A stretch of 64,000 nucleotides of DNA from an uncultured Clostridia bacterium (GTDB taxonomy: Bacteria; Bacillota; Clostridia; Christensenellales; UBA1242), in NCBI GenBank assembly GCA_947382485.1, contig CANCYS010000003.1:123132-187131 (forward strand). The letters run 5' to 3'. The notes beneath the pieces are model-generated. The model was not told the DNA's origin and did not search any database. It saw nothing but the letters and a program-made list of their open reading frames with translations. The stretch's first letter is position 1; each line of letters starts with the position of its first letter. Below, piece by piece: positions 50,053-59,846 of this stretch. The translations under genes and the position numbers were made by a program.

Positions 50053-51365
50053 TATTTTTCACCCTTATCCTTTTTGAAATAAAATTTACCTGCTGATATT
50101 CTTTGCGACAAGTGTCTTCTTGCTGGACACACATAAGAACAACAACCGCAATCAATACAAGAATGACCTCTAAGTCTATTGAAATCTTCAATCTCTTCAC
50201 TTAGATATGTTCTTTCAATGGCTTGTGGATTTAAAAATACAGGACAAACAGATGAACATTTTCCGCAAGAAATACATGGATATTCTTTGCTGTCAGTGAG
50301 TTCATCAAATTTTAAAACTAAAATTGTGTTTGTCATAAATGAAATTGAGATATCTTCATTAAACTGAGCATTCCCACTCATGATGCTTCCATCGATAAGT
50401 CTTGATGGAGCTTTGATATCTTCAACTCCAACAAATTCGAGAATGTTTTGATATGACGCTCCATTTGGAACGAAGTAGTTTCCTTTTCTTGTGACATTGT
50501 CACCATCAACAGTGACAACTTTGTTTGTTACTGGTTTATTAAATTCAACTGCCCTACAAAAGTTGTAACAAGTTTCTGCATTTTCAATTGTGATTCCTGC
50601 ATCAAGAAAAGAAAGATTTTTATTAATCTTTTTCTTACATACCAAACTTGCAAGAATGTATGGATTGTCGAATGGATATTTATTTGGTATAAATTTAATT
50701 TTAAAATCGTAACGCTTTTTTGATTCTGCAATATGTTTTTTAAGTTTTGCAGCAAGTTTGTAATTGTTTTCTGTAAACACAAAAGTTATGAATTGTGCAT
50801 TTGTTATATTCATGAAATATTTTGCACCATTCACAACCTCTTCCATTTTGTACTCTGCAAGAGTTTGATTGATACTATTGTTTGGGTCTGTGCTATCCAT
50901 CAAAACGATCAAAGTTTTATAAGACCTTGCACCAACATAGGCATATTTGAGATATGAAGGCATTTGCGAAACAGTATCAATAATTCCTGCATCTCTAAGT
51001 CTTGAAATGAGTGTGACATCAGAAATAGAATCAATTTGTGGAAGATCTTCAACTTCATCTTTATTATCGTTCATAACAAGAATATGCTTGCAGTATTCAC
51101 CACCAGCATTCATCTTGCTGAAAATATTTAAAATCTTACCACTTACTGGTGAATAAATATTTAAACCAAAGTTTCCAACAGGTTTAGCAATTAAAGTTCC
51201 CTGCTTAACAGAATCACCAACACGCACAACAGGTTCTGATTCTGAAACGTTTTTAAGTTTAAGCGGAACATTGTAAAATTCCACTGGCCTTAAAGGTGTT
51301 ATGTCTGTGCCAGTTGTGGCTTTTATTTTTGGTGCTTTGATGCCTCTTAAATTTATTAATCTCAC
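50052..51365 (-). CDS. rnfC: Rnf complex subunit C, lacking the glycine-rich NADH/FMN loop
   Basis: About 437 residues. The N-terminal barrel-sandwich region has INLRGIKAP and SPVSGKI. In the central Rossmann domain, where RnfC normally has AGIVG.GGAGFPTH, this protein has AGIIDTVSQMPSYLKY (about 127-142), and the following NGAECEPY is MDSTDPNN. The two C-terminal ferredoxin motifs are intact (CISCGKCSSVCP, CIDCGCCSYVCP). Start GTG 51365 follows TGTGTGAGGTTTATT. I infer that NADH oxidation is lost or transferred. Confidence 0.85.
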   Translation of the reverse strand: MRLINLRGIKAPKIKATTGTDITPLRPVEFYNVPLKLKNVSESEPVVRVGDSVKQGTLIAKPVGNFGLNIYSPVSGKILNIFSKMNAGGEYCKHILVMNDNKDEVEDLPQIDSISDVTLISRLRDAGIIDTVSQMPSYLKYAYVGARSYKTLIVLMDSTDPNNSINQTLAEYKMEEVVNGAKYFMNITNAQFITFVFTENNYKLAAKLKKHIAESKKRYDFKIKFIPNKYPFDNPYILASLVCKKKINKNLSFLDAGITIENAETCYNFCRAVEFNKPVTNKVVTVDGDNVTRKGNYFVPNGASYQNILEFVGVEDIKAPSRLIDGSIMSGNAQFNEDISISFMTNTILVLKFDELTDSKEYPCISCGKCSSVCPVFLNPQAIERTYLSEEIEDFNRLRGHSCIDCGCCSYVCPARRHLSQRISAGKFYFKKDKGEK

Positions 51366-51465
51366 AATAAACCTCACACAATATATACAAATATATATTA
51401 ACAAAAATAAAGGTTATTGTAAAACAATTTTTAGGCAAATACAAATTTACTTTGTCTTATTGTCT

Positions 51466-51840
51466 TTATTTTTTTTTCATCATAACAATCGCCTTGATGA
51501 AGAAGAATATTCCAATCAAAATTATGAAGCCTGCAAAACAAATTCGTAGCACTTCCGAACTTGTGTTTAAAGCAAAAAAACTTGAAAAAAATGCAACAAC
51601 ACTTGCTGGTAATGCAATGCAAATTAAAGCCTTAAAATCAATGAGTTTGTTTTTAATATAAATTACACTACACATCACTGCAAGCACTATAAAACAAACA
51701 ACATTTGTTGACTGACAAATTATCTGTTCTATGCCAAAAAACAAACTAAGCATAGGTATTAAAAATGTTCCACCACCCATACCCATTCCAGCAAAAATTC
51801 CTGAAAAACACGAAATGAGTATCAAAAACAAAACTTGCAT
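51466..51840 (-). CDS. TauE/SafE-family half-size permease (second of a pair)
   Basis: 124 residues with four predicted membrane segments and the family motif FSGIFAGMGMGGGTFLIPML. Normal TauE/SafE permeases are about 250 residues and internally duplicated; this and the gene at 51,906 are each one half, so a heterodimer is likely. Substrate (organic or inorganic sulfur anions in the family) unassigned. Confidence 0.85.
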   Translation of the reverse strand: MQVLFLILISCFSGIFAGMGMGGGTFLIPMLSLFFGIEQIICQSTNVVCFIVLAVMCSVIYIKNKLIDFKALICIALPASVVAFFSSFFALNTSSEVLRICFAGFIILIGIFFFIKAIVMMKKK

Positions 51841-51905
51841 ATTTTTCTCCTAAAACAAGGTTTTTAATATGATATTTCAATAATTTTTAACACATTTTGC
51901 GTTTT

Positions 51906-52280
51906 TTAGAAAATTATCATACATACACCAGCAATAACAAGCACTACTGCAAATATCATATCAATAACATTATTCTTTAATTTTTTAAGTAGTTTTGTTC
52001 CAACAAAACTACCAATCACGCTACCAATTCCACACACCAAAATCAATTTAAAATCAAGCTGATGTTTTACAAAATAAATTATCGAACTTGCGATGCACAT
52101 AAACAGCACACACATAAGTGTTGTGGCATGTGCTTTTTTGCTTTCAACTTTTGCTGCACATGAAATCATTGGAACAAGAAGCAGTCCACCGCCTGCTCCA
52201 AAAAAACCATTAATGAATCCTGCAACAAGCCCCACTCCAACAAGTTCAAAGCAAGACAAAATCTTTTGCTTTTTAGTCAT
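51906..52280 (-). CDS. TauE/SafE-family half-size permease (first of a pair)
   Basis: About 124 residues, four membrane segments, motif GLVAGFINGFFGAGGGLLLVPM. I chose ATG 52280 (MTKKQKILSCFELVG) by length and because the promoter (TTGACA 52354-52349, 17 nt, TTATAT 52331-52326) lies upstream of it; there is no good SD. The frame is open for 87 further codons upstream, which include the promoter and I consider non-coding. Confidence 0.8.
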   Translation of the reverse strand: MTKKQKILSCFELVGVGLVAGFINGFFGAGGGLLLVPMISCAAKVESKKAHATTLMCVLFMCIASSIIYFVKHQLDFKLILVCGIGSVIGSFVGTKLLKKLKNNVIDMIFAVVLVIAGVCMIIF

Positions 52281-52325
52281 ACATTTAGTATGGCTAATTA
52301 GTCCACAAATATTACACTCTTTTGC

Positions 52326-52354
52326 ATATAACAAAATATCAAAAAATATGTCAA
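52326..52354 (-). promoter_or_regulatory. Promoter of the TauE-like gene pair
   Basis: TTGACA (52354-52349), 17 nt, TTATAT (52331-52326). Confidence 0.65.
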
Positions 52355-52455
52355 AATAAAATATCACAAGTATTAAAAAAAGACCTTTAAAACATTGATT
52401 TTTTGGCATAAATATAGTAGAATTAATTTGTTTAATTAATAATATGGAGAATTTT

Positions 52456-55400
52456 ATGAAAAAACTTTTCAAACGCTTAAAACAAAATAAAAAACCTATA
52501 TTAAGTTTTCTTCTTGCAATCATGTTGATGTTCTCTTTCAACTATATGCCAATTAGCGTAATTTCAAATTATGTTAATTTTTCTGATGCATATAAATCGA
52601 GCACATCTCAATCTTATTACACAAAAGAAAACGAAAGTTATATTGATAAAGGAAACTACCCTGCTAGTCTTCAAAAGTTCTTTGAAGGAAGCAGCAATAA
52701 CTTTAACATCAAAGTTTATTATGATTCTAGATTTGAAGAATTGCTTGGTAAATATGCACATGAATTTTTAAAATACTGGCAAACTTCATCTGGCAGTTAT
52801 GTTTATCCTTATGAAGAATATTTAGAGTATCTTGGTTTTGATGATATTTATAGTTACTATAAGTCTGGTAAAACAAATTACAAAACATTCCAAAAATATT
52901 TGGAAGAATTTATCATGACAGAAGACATCAACTTTACTCTTCCAAATCAATCAACTGGTTCAACCGACAACTACACAATCACTGCCCTTCCTGAACTTTG
53001 CATTAAAGGTGAAGAAAATAAATTTAGAAACTTATCTTTCTTCTACAATGCTTTTGCAAATAAACTTGATGGCAAAAATGAAGCAGTTACAGGTAATGAC
53101 AGAAACGATAATGAAGAAGATGCAGATATTCCTTCAACACCAACTTTTGAAAACATTGATGATTTTTATGCACACAGCGTTTCATTTAATAGATTAAAAA
53201 CTTTCCTTGACGATGAAATTGTCAAAACTGTTGCAATCTACACCTATGATGGAAAAACACAAGATAAAAATGTTGCTGGAATAATCGCTGATGGTGTACC
53301 TATTTCATCTTCATATTATTATAGTGATAACTCTTACGAATCAACAAAAAGACCAAAAGTTTATTATGAGAAAGTTAATGTTGGTACAAACAAAGTTAAC
53401 AAGGCTTACTACTTTGGAACAAGTGCTCAACTCCTTCCTGAAATTTCAAACAGCAAAAAAGAAATTTTAGAAGAAGCATACAAGAATGGTTCATTTGTTT
53501 ATGAAAATGTTTCAGAACTTCAAAACAACCCACTCTATTATGAAAGAATCACTGACACAACAAACGCTTTCTATATTGATGAAAATCACCCAGTTTATTA
53601 TAAGTATGTTTCATCTGAATCTTCAACAACCGCAACTGCCCCATTCACTTATGTACTTCTTAACTCAAAAACATATTTTGATATTTATGTTTTAACTGAC
53701 GATGATTCAGAAAGTTTTGATATTCTTAATAATAGTGCAACTCTCAGTTCACTTCACTACAAAAAAATTACACAAGATGAACTTAACTCTTCATCTGTTT
53801 ATGTTCAAATTCCATACTTTGGAAATAATGTTGACAATATTGACCTTCCAACAAGAGAATATTATTTCAACTACATTTTCAATTTAATCGGATATAAAAA
53901 CTCAGATGGAAGTTATTTCAAAAACTACTGCAAGCTTTTCACAAAAGATGAAGGCGGAAAACTTGTTAGCAGAATCTATTTAAAACATACAGAAGAATCT
54001 TTGAAATATGTTTATATGTCACAATCTGACTATGATTCATTTAAAACAACTGAAAGTTTTAACACTTATGCTTACAAAGATTACATTAGAACACTACCTG
54101 CCTCTTACAACAAAAATGATTATGAAGCAGTTAAGTCAACAGACAGAGGCTACTATTTAAGTGACTATTCTTTATATTTTGAAAAAACAAAAGTTAACTA
54201 CACCAGCCTTGTTACTGATGGTAAATACACTGGCGAATACGAAACCAAATATGTTCCAAACATTCCTTATGTTACTCACGAAATTCCAGATGAAGGTTTC
54301 TTGAAAGAAGGATTAAATCTTAGAGTGTTTGTTATGAACAATGGTGAATTCGATGAAAATTCTCAACAAGAAACAATTGGCGGAGTTAACTATTCAGTTA
54401 TTAAACCAAGTTCTCTTGAAAGTGAAAGGAACTTCTATGTAAAAGTTCCAACATCTGTGTCTGACAAGTTGAACAATAAAGATGATTCAGATGCAAGCAA
54501 TGATACAAACTATTCATTCTACTACAAACACGCTTCTAAAACTGTTAAACAAATTTACATTTACACAAAGGAAACTGGTGCTGAAAACAATGAGGTTTAT
54601 AAAAATCTTTATTATGAAATTTTAAAACCAAGTGATTTCGACTCTTCCCTTTACACACTCGTTAAATCTGATGACGAAAACTACAACAAAAATTTCACAC
54701 TCTATTATAAATATTCTTATGATGGTGGCGAAGTTGACTTGGCAGATATTTTCGTTCAAAACAAAATTTCTGGTGGAAATGCAATTTACATTGCAGCAGA
54801 TAACATTTCATCAAGTGAACAAGCACTCTTCAATTCACTTAACTACACTGTTATTTCAACTGATGAACTTAAAATGAATTCAGAATTTTATGTTTTGATT
54901 TCAGAAAACGATGACAACCACAGCAATACTTATAAATCTTTATATTATAAATACCAACCAAAAACCGAAGGTGGCAGTTTTATAAAAGAAAAAGTTGTAT
55001 ATCTCTACTCTTCTTCAACAAGCACAACTTACAAAACTTTCTACAACACAAATTCTGGATATGTTGCATCAGACTATGAACTTGTGACACCTCTTAACAG
55101 CAATGGTGAAAAGAACAAAGATTTCGTTGAAGGTCTTAATCTTTATTATAAAAAGATTAGAACTGAAAGTTCAAAAGACATCAGCAAAGACAACTATTTC
55201 TATTATAAATCAACATCAACAACAAAACTTGAAGCAAATAGCTATTATGTACTTTCATTCTACGCATACACTCTTGATGCAGAAGCATCAGTTTATGTTA
55301 AAGATGCAAATGGCAAAGTGATTGCAAAAGTTGAACACATCACAACTGGTGGTAAATGGCAAAAACAATATGTATTCATTTCAACTGACACTCTCACCAC

Positions 55401-58400
55401 CTCTACTGTATCATTATATTTATACATGGGAGATGAAATTAGCCTTCTTGGAAGTGCTTATGTTGATGGAACTGATTATACAAATAAAACTGTTACTGGA
55501 AAAGTTTTATTTGATGAAATCACTATAACAAAAATTAATCAAACCGATTATAATAAAAAATCTATTGATGATAAACCAGTTTTAGTTGAAGATGAAGAAA
55601 ATAAAGGTAATTATATTGATGATTACAAAAATACAGTTGTTGCTAGCACTGTTGATTTAAGAACAAAATCTGAAATTGATGTTTGGTCTGGTGCAACAAA
55701 CTGGACTGACATGTTCGATTTTGATGAAAGTTCAAATCTTCAAAATTTAATTGGTACAGAATTTGCTAATAATGATGAAGACAAAACCACAACTGTGACT
55801 GATGGTTCACTTAAATTTGATGAAAATGTTGATGTTTTAGCGGACTACACTTCCCTTTGGCAATACTACATCAGTCGTAATCTTGCAGACCAAGGCATGA
55901 ACTTCCAACTTAAACAATATAAAAATGCTTATGCAAATGGCGAACTCACTGCATCTATTATTGATGAATCAATTATAGACAAAACTGTAAAAGAAGATGA
56001 GGACGAACCAGAAGACAAAGAAGATGATAAGGACGATGATAAAAAAGAAGAAATCAAAACAATTTCTTCAACATTCAGACATAACAACAAAGTTCTTAAA
56101 CTTGAAAATTCAAACAAACTCGTATCTTTGGGTCTTGTTTCAAACTCATTCAACATTAAACAAAATGAATATTACAAAATTACTGTTTGGATTTATTCAC
56201 CAGACAAAGAAGCATCAGCAACAATTTCTGTTGTTTCAGTTTTAAAAACTGCTAACAAACCTGTTAATGGAACTTTGCTTTCTGCATCAACATCAGCAGA
56301 AGCAAACATGGACAACTACACATCTTCTCAATATGAAGACTTTGGTTGGATTCCTGTTACAATGTATATAGAAGGAAGTGCTCTTCAAGATCAAAATTGT
56401 AACCTTGTTTTATCAGCAGATAAAAACAGTACAGTTTATTTTGATAATATCACTATTGAAAAAACAACAAGTGCAGCTTATGACAAAATCACATCTGATA
56501 GTGACAACACCACTGCTGCCCTCTCACTTTCTCCAAGCAGCTCACTTATACCTGCTGGAATAACAAACGGTAATTTCAATTTAATTACTAAATCAGCAAT
56601 TGACACAGATTACACAAAACCATACACTGCTGAAAGTTGGACTGCTCAAACAAACAGTTCTTCAAATGTAGTTGCTGGAATTGTTCCAACTTCAAAAGAA
56701 TATACATCTCTTTCAAGCAACTTCTTCACAAATTATCATGCAAGTGCAAAAGAAGTTTTGAATGATCCAAAGACTGTTGAAAATATTTATGGCATTTATG
56801 CCCCATCACAAGTGGCAAGTCCTCTTGACGATAAAGACCCAACACTTTTTGATATGACAAATCGCTATAAAATTTATTCAAACTCAATAAGTCTTTCTGC
56901 TTCAAAAGTTTATGAAATCAGTTTTGAATTCTATGCAACTTCAAGTTTCAAAGGAAATGTGGTTTCAAACATTTATTACAGTTCTGTTAATAGTTCTAAT
57001 ATAATTGCTTCAATTTCAGAAAGTGATTATAAAGAAGGTTGGAACTCATACACATATTACATTGCAACTAACCTATCTTCATGCACAATTTATATTGAAG
57101 TTGGTGTTGAAAACGCAACTGGTGTAAGTTTCTTCCAAAAAGTTAACTCAAAAACAAACACAAGTTCACTTAATGAAATTAGAGATAAACTCATTGGAAC
57201 TGATAACATCACTGATGATGGCGCTGGAAATGTTGATAAGGTTTACAAAACAACAGAAACTAATGCTGTGTTCATCGACCTTTCTGCATCACACTTCACA
57301 ATCAATGATTCAACTGTAAATGAAAATACTAATGTATTTGACTCAAAAGAATATTCAGTTTTAACTGAAAACAAATCAACTTTCACACTTGGTAAAAATG
57401 GTGTTGCTGTTGCTACATGGTATTCTTCAAATACAAACAGCAAATATACTGTAAAAATTAATGAAGTTGAGTATTACCTTTTCAATGATGGAAACGGATA
57501 CAAACTTTATGAAGATGAAGAACATGAAAAAGTTGTAAACAAAATTGGTGGAAAAGATGTTGTTGTTCATAGCAACAAGAAAGTTACTGTTGGAACAGAT
57601 GAAAATAAAAAATCATACACAACAACAGAAACAAAAACCACTACTTATGAATATAAGTTTGATAAAGACCTTTATATGAACAATGTGATTGTTCCTGCAA
57701 ATGAACTTAACAATGCAAATTCACAAAATGTTCTTGTTCTTGCAAACAGTTTCTCAACTGATTACTCTGTTGCTTCACCAGTTTACACAACTGCCCTAGC
57801 AACAAAAGCATTCTATGCGTTAAAGATTTATGTAAAAACTAGTGAATTTGAAAGTTCAAAAGATGACTTTGGTTTGAACATCAATGTTAATGGAACTTCA
57901 ACAAACTGGACAAAGATTAACACCAACAATGTTGATGAAGATAAAAAAGATGAATTTGGATTTGTTTGCTATCAAGTTTTAATTCAAACAAACACAAGTT
58001 CAATTGCAAAACTTTCTGTTGAATTTTCACTTGGTTCAGAATCTGTAACAGGCAAAGGTTATGCAATCATTTCAGGTGTTGAACTTGAATCTTTCAAAGA
58101 TGAAGAAGCATTCAAAACATATGCATCAAACTTTGATGATGATGACACAACCATTAAGAGATATTTTGGAACTCCTGAAAAAGATGATAAAAAAGATGAT
58201 GACGAATCTGAAAGTGCAACTGGTTGGGCAACATTCTTCTATATCTTCTCTTCTCTCCTTCTTGGTGCTGCATTAATCATTGCTCTTGTAGCTGTAATAC
58301 TTAAAAAACATCCTATCAAAATCAACAAAAAAGAAGCTAACGATCATGACCGTGAATCTGATGGATACATCACAACAACTGGAAGCAAAGATGATAAATT

Positions 58401-58470
58401 TATTGATGTTAAAAAATCATCAAAGAAAAATGATGAACCAGAAACAAATGGTGATGAAGGATTTGTTTAA
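52456..58470 (+). CDS. Giant repetitive surface protein with jelly-roll modules and C-terminal membrane anchor
   Basis: 2,004 residues. N-terminal signal or anchor (about 15-38). From about residue 270 to 920 there are some ten divergent repeats of 60-100 residues ending in LYYKK/FYYKH/LYYKY-like strands. Four predicted beta-sandwich modules resembling carbohydrate-binding domains follow: about 925-1030 (GKWQKQYVFIS ... VLFDEITITK), 1230-1340 (VYFDNITIEK), 1480-1560 and 1785-1880. A membrane segment (about 1925-1950) and a charged cytoplasmic tail close it; there is no LPxTG. Start ATG 52456 follows TGGAGAATTTT. Probably an adhesin or glycan-binding cell-surface protein. Confidence 0.85.
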   Translation: MKKLFKRLKQNKKPILSFLLAIMLMFSFNYMPISVISNYVNFSDAYKSSTSQSYYTKENESYIDKGNYPASLQKFFEGSSNNFNIKVYYDSRFEELLGKYAHEFLKYWQTSSGSYVYPYEEYLEYLGFDDIYSYYKSGKTNYKTFQKYLEEFIMTEDINFTLPNQSTGSTDNYTITALPELCIKGEENKFRNLSFFYNAFANKLDGKNEAVTGNDRNDNEEDADIPSTPTFENIDDFYAHSVSFNRLKTFLDDEIVKTVAIYTYDGKTQDKNVAGIIADGVPISSSYYYSDNSYESTKRPKVYYEKVNVGTNKVNKAYYFGTSAQLLPEISNSKKEILEEAYKNGSFVYENVSELQNNPLYYERITDTTNAFYIDENHPVYYKYVSSESSTTATAPFTYVLLNSKTYFDIYVLTDDDSESFDILNNSATLSSLHYKKITQDELNSSSVYVQIPYFGNNVDNIDLPTREYYFNYIFNLIGYKNSDGSYFKNYCKLFTKDEGGKLVSRIYLKHTEESLKYVYMSQSDYDSFKTTESFNTYAYKDYIRTLPASYNKNDYEAVKSTDRGYYLSDYSLYFEKTKVNYTSLVTDGKYTGEYETKYVPNIPYVTHEIPDEGFLKEGLNLRVFVMNNGEFDENSQQETIGGVNYSVIKPSSLESERNFYVKVPTSVSDKLNNKDDSDASNDTNYSFYYKHASKTVKQIYIYTKETGAENNEVYKNLYYEILKPSDFDSSLYTLVKSDDENYNKNFTLYYKYSYDGGEVDLADIFVQNKISGGNAIYIAADNISSSEQALFNSLNYTVISTDELKMNSEFYVLISENDDNHSNTYKSLYYKYQPKTEGGSFIKEKVVYLYSSSTSTTYKTFYNTNSGYVASDYELVTPLNSNGEKNKDFVEGLNLYYKKIRTESSKDISKDNYFYYKSTSTTKLEANSYYVLSFYAYTLDAEASVYVKDANGKVIAKVEHITTGGKWQKQYVFISTDTLTTSTVSLYLYMGDEISLLGSAYVDGTDYTNKTVTGKVLFDEITITKINQTDYNKKSIDDKPVLVEDEENKGNYIDDYKNTVVASTVDLRTKSEIDVWSGATNWTDMFDFDESSNLQNLIGTEFANNDEDKTTTVTDGSLKFDENVDVLADYTSLWQYYISRNLADQGMNFQLKQYKNAYANGELTASIIDESIIDKTVKEDEDEPEDKEDDKDDDKKEEIKTISSTFRHNNKVLKLENSNKLVSLGLVSNSFNIKQNEYYKITVWIYSPDKEASATISVVSVLKTANKPVNGTLLSASTSAEANMDNYTSSQYEDFGWIPVTMYIEGSALQDQNCNLVLSADKNSTVYFDNITIEKTTSAAYDKITSDSDNTTAALSLSPSSSLIPAGITNGNFNLITKSAIDTDYTKPYTAESWTAQTNSSSNVVAGIVPTSKEYTSLSSNFFTNYHASAKEVLNDPKTVENIYGIYAPSQVASPLDDKDPTLFDMTNRYKIYSNSISLSASKVYEISFEFYATSSFKGNVVSNIYYSSVNSSNIIASISESDYKEGWNSYTYYIATNLSSCTIYIEVGVENATGVSFFQKVNSKTNTSSLNEIRDKLIGTDNITDDGAGNVDKVYKTTETNAVFIDLSASHFTINDSTVNENTNVFDSKEYSVLTENKSTFTLGKNGVAVATWYSSNTNSKYTVKINEVEYYLFNDGNGYKLYEDEEHEKVVNKIGGKDVVVHSNKKVTVGTDENKKSYTTTETKTTTYEYKFDKDLYMNNVIVPANELNNANSQNVLVLANSFSTDYSVASPVYTTALATKAFYALKIYVKTSEFESSKDDFGLNINVNGTSTNWTKINTNNVDEDKKDEFGFVCYQVLIQTNTSSIAKLSVEFSLGSESVTGKGYAIISGVELESFKDEEAFKTYASNFDDDDTTIKRYFGTPEKDDKKDDDESESATGWATFFYIFSSLLLGAALIIALVAVILKKHPIKINKKEANDHDRESDGYITTTGSKDDKFIDVKKSSKKNDEPETNGDEGFV

Positions 58471-58473
58471 TAA

Positions 58474-58506
58474 TAAAAAAGAGAGATTTTAATCTCTCTT
58501 TTTTTA
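58474..58506. terminator. Bidirectional terminator after the giant gene
   Basis: AAAAGAGAGATT/AATCTCTCTTTT with T-runs on both strands; its minus-strand side overlaps the stop of the next gene. Confidence 0.87.
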
Positions 58507-59628
58507 ATCAATCTTTTTAATATAACATGTTTTTCTTCTGATGAGTTCTCTATCAAACATGTCAAGAGAAGTAATTGCTCCTGTGTTTGTTTCAAGTTGC
58601 ACACCTGTATCAGCATATTCAATTCCTGGAACAGCACTGATTCTATCAAAAAGTTTTTTAATGATAAATGCAGTAACACCCAATTTTTGATATTCTTTTT
58701 TAACAGAAATAATTCCAAGTTCCATTGCTTTTGGATGTTTGATTGCATTGAGCCATTTTAAAAATCCAAATGGCAACGCCCTACCACGAGTTTTTATCAT
58801 TGCATCAGCAAGTGATGGCCATGTCAAACCAAATCCAATAAGTTTTTCATGCTTATCAAAAACTAAACAAATAAATCTTAAATCAAGCACAATTTTGAAT
58901 AAACTAATTGTTTGTTTTCTTAATTCTTCATTGAATGGCATTGTTCCATACAAGTCATAGAAAGATTCATCAATTAAATCAAAAAATGCATCACCATAAT
59001 CTTTGATGAGTTTATTTATGCTTCTATATTTTTTCTCATGAAAACCATATCGAGTTTCAACAATCTTTGCAACTCTTTCAACTCTTTCATCTCTTTTCAT
59101 TGGCATCTTAAAACGCCACTCAACCCATTTGCAATCCGGAACAAAACCAAAACTTTCAATATAAGTTTGATAATAAGCAGCATTGTAACTTGTAAGATAA
59201 CTTCCCTTATGTTCAAAACCAGCAACCATCAAACCTTCTCTTTCAAGGTCATCATATCCAAGAGGTCCATGAACATATTCCATACCTTTTTCTTTTGCCC
59301 ATGTGATTGCAGCACCTAAAAGTGCATGTGCAATTTCTTCATTGTCAATCACATCGAACCTTGTAAATCTTGCATACTTACAATTATTTTTTTCATTATA
59401 TGGAAACATAATTACGCAGGCAATTCTACCAACAACTTTTCCATTTTGTTCAGCCAAAAAATATTGTTGCTCGCATTCTTTGTAATGTGCATTTTTTTTG
59501 GTTGCCATTTTATATTCGTCCATTTCCATTGGCGGTACATAATTTTTATTATCTTTATAAAGTTCCGTTGGAAATTTAATAAATTTTTTAATATCTGATT
59601 TCTTATTAATTTTTCTTATAGTAAACAT
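58504..59628 (-). CDS. GNAT-fold protein of the YghO-like group
   Basis: About 374 residues. An N-terminal FIKFPTELYKDNKNYVPPM start, YVHGPLGYDDLEREGLMVAG in the centre and a second GNAT-like half (IISVKKEYQKLGVTAFIIKK) are characteristic of this long acetyltransferase-like group, frequent in Bacteroidetes and Clostridia. Substrate unknown. Start ATG 59628 follows GGGGGATAAA. Confidence 0.85.
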   Translation of the reverse strand: MFTIRKINKKSDIKKFIKFPTELYKDNKNYVPPMEMDEYKMATKKNAHYKECEQQYFLAEQNGKVVGRIACVIMFPYNEKNNCKYARFTRFDVIDNEEIAHALLGAAITWAKEKGMEYVHGPLGYDDLEREGLMVAGFEHKGSYLTSYNAAYYQTYIESFGFVPDCKWVEWRFKMPMKRDERVERVAKIVETRYGFHEKKYRSINKLIKDYGDAFFDLIDESFYDLYGTMPFNEELRKQTISLFKIVLDLRFICLVFDKHEKLIGFGLTWPSLADAMIKTRGRALPFGFLKWLNAIKHPKAMELGIISVKKEYQKLGVTAFIIKKLFDRISAVPGIEYADTGVQLETNTGAITSLDMFDRELIRRKTCYIKKID

Positions 59629-59707
59629 TTTATCCCCCATTAGAGTATATAACAATGCATATTGAATTATCAAACAATTGACAATAAATACTAAAAATAT
59701 TTGTATA

Positions 59708-59724
59708 AGTCAAAGTCAGTCAAA
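59708..59724 (+). promoter_or_regulatory. CtsR-box-like direct repeat in the divergent intergenic region
   Basis: AGTCAAA-GTC-AGTCAAA is two perfect CtsR heptads at the correct 3-nt spacing; only the middle spacer base (T for A) differs from consensus. A plus-strand TATAAT follows two bases later. It lies between the GNAT-like and SpoVB-like genes. Confidence 0.6.
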
Positions 59725-59811
59725 TTATAATTTATTGTTTTTTGTCGAAATAAAATTTGTGTAACAAAAATTTATCATTTAACATATAATAATGTCGAAA
59801 TTTATAAATCT

Positions 59812-59841
59812 TTGATATTCGGAAAATAACTGACATAGTAT
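59812..59841 (+). promoter_or_regulatory. Promoter of the SpoVB-like gene giving a leaderless mRNA
   Basis: TTGATA (59812-59817), 18 nt, TAGTAT (59836-59841), then five bases to ATG 59847, with no SD. Confidence 0.62.
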
Positions 59842-59846
59842 TTACT

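Noticed and set aside
51366..51404. Start of rnfC at 51404
   Set aside because: GTG 51365 has a GAGG SD at good spacing and the extra residues are hydrophobic and unlike RnfC N-termini.
52281..52541. Upstream 87 codons of the TauE-like reading frame as coding
   Set aside because: They contain the probable promoter and a lipid- and Cys-rich stretch not found in the family; the start at 52280 gives the normal half-size protein.
55929..56156. Minus-strand open frame inside the giant surface protein gene
   Set aside because: It is an antisense shadow of low-complexity coding sequence without SD or promoter.
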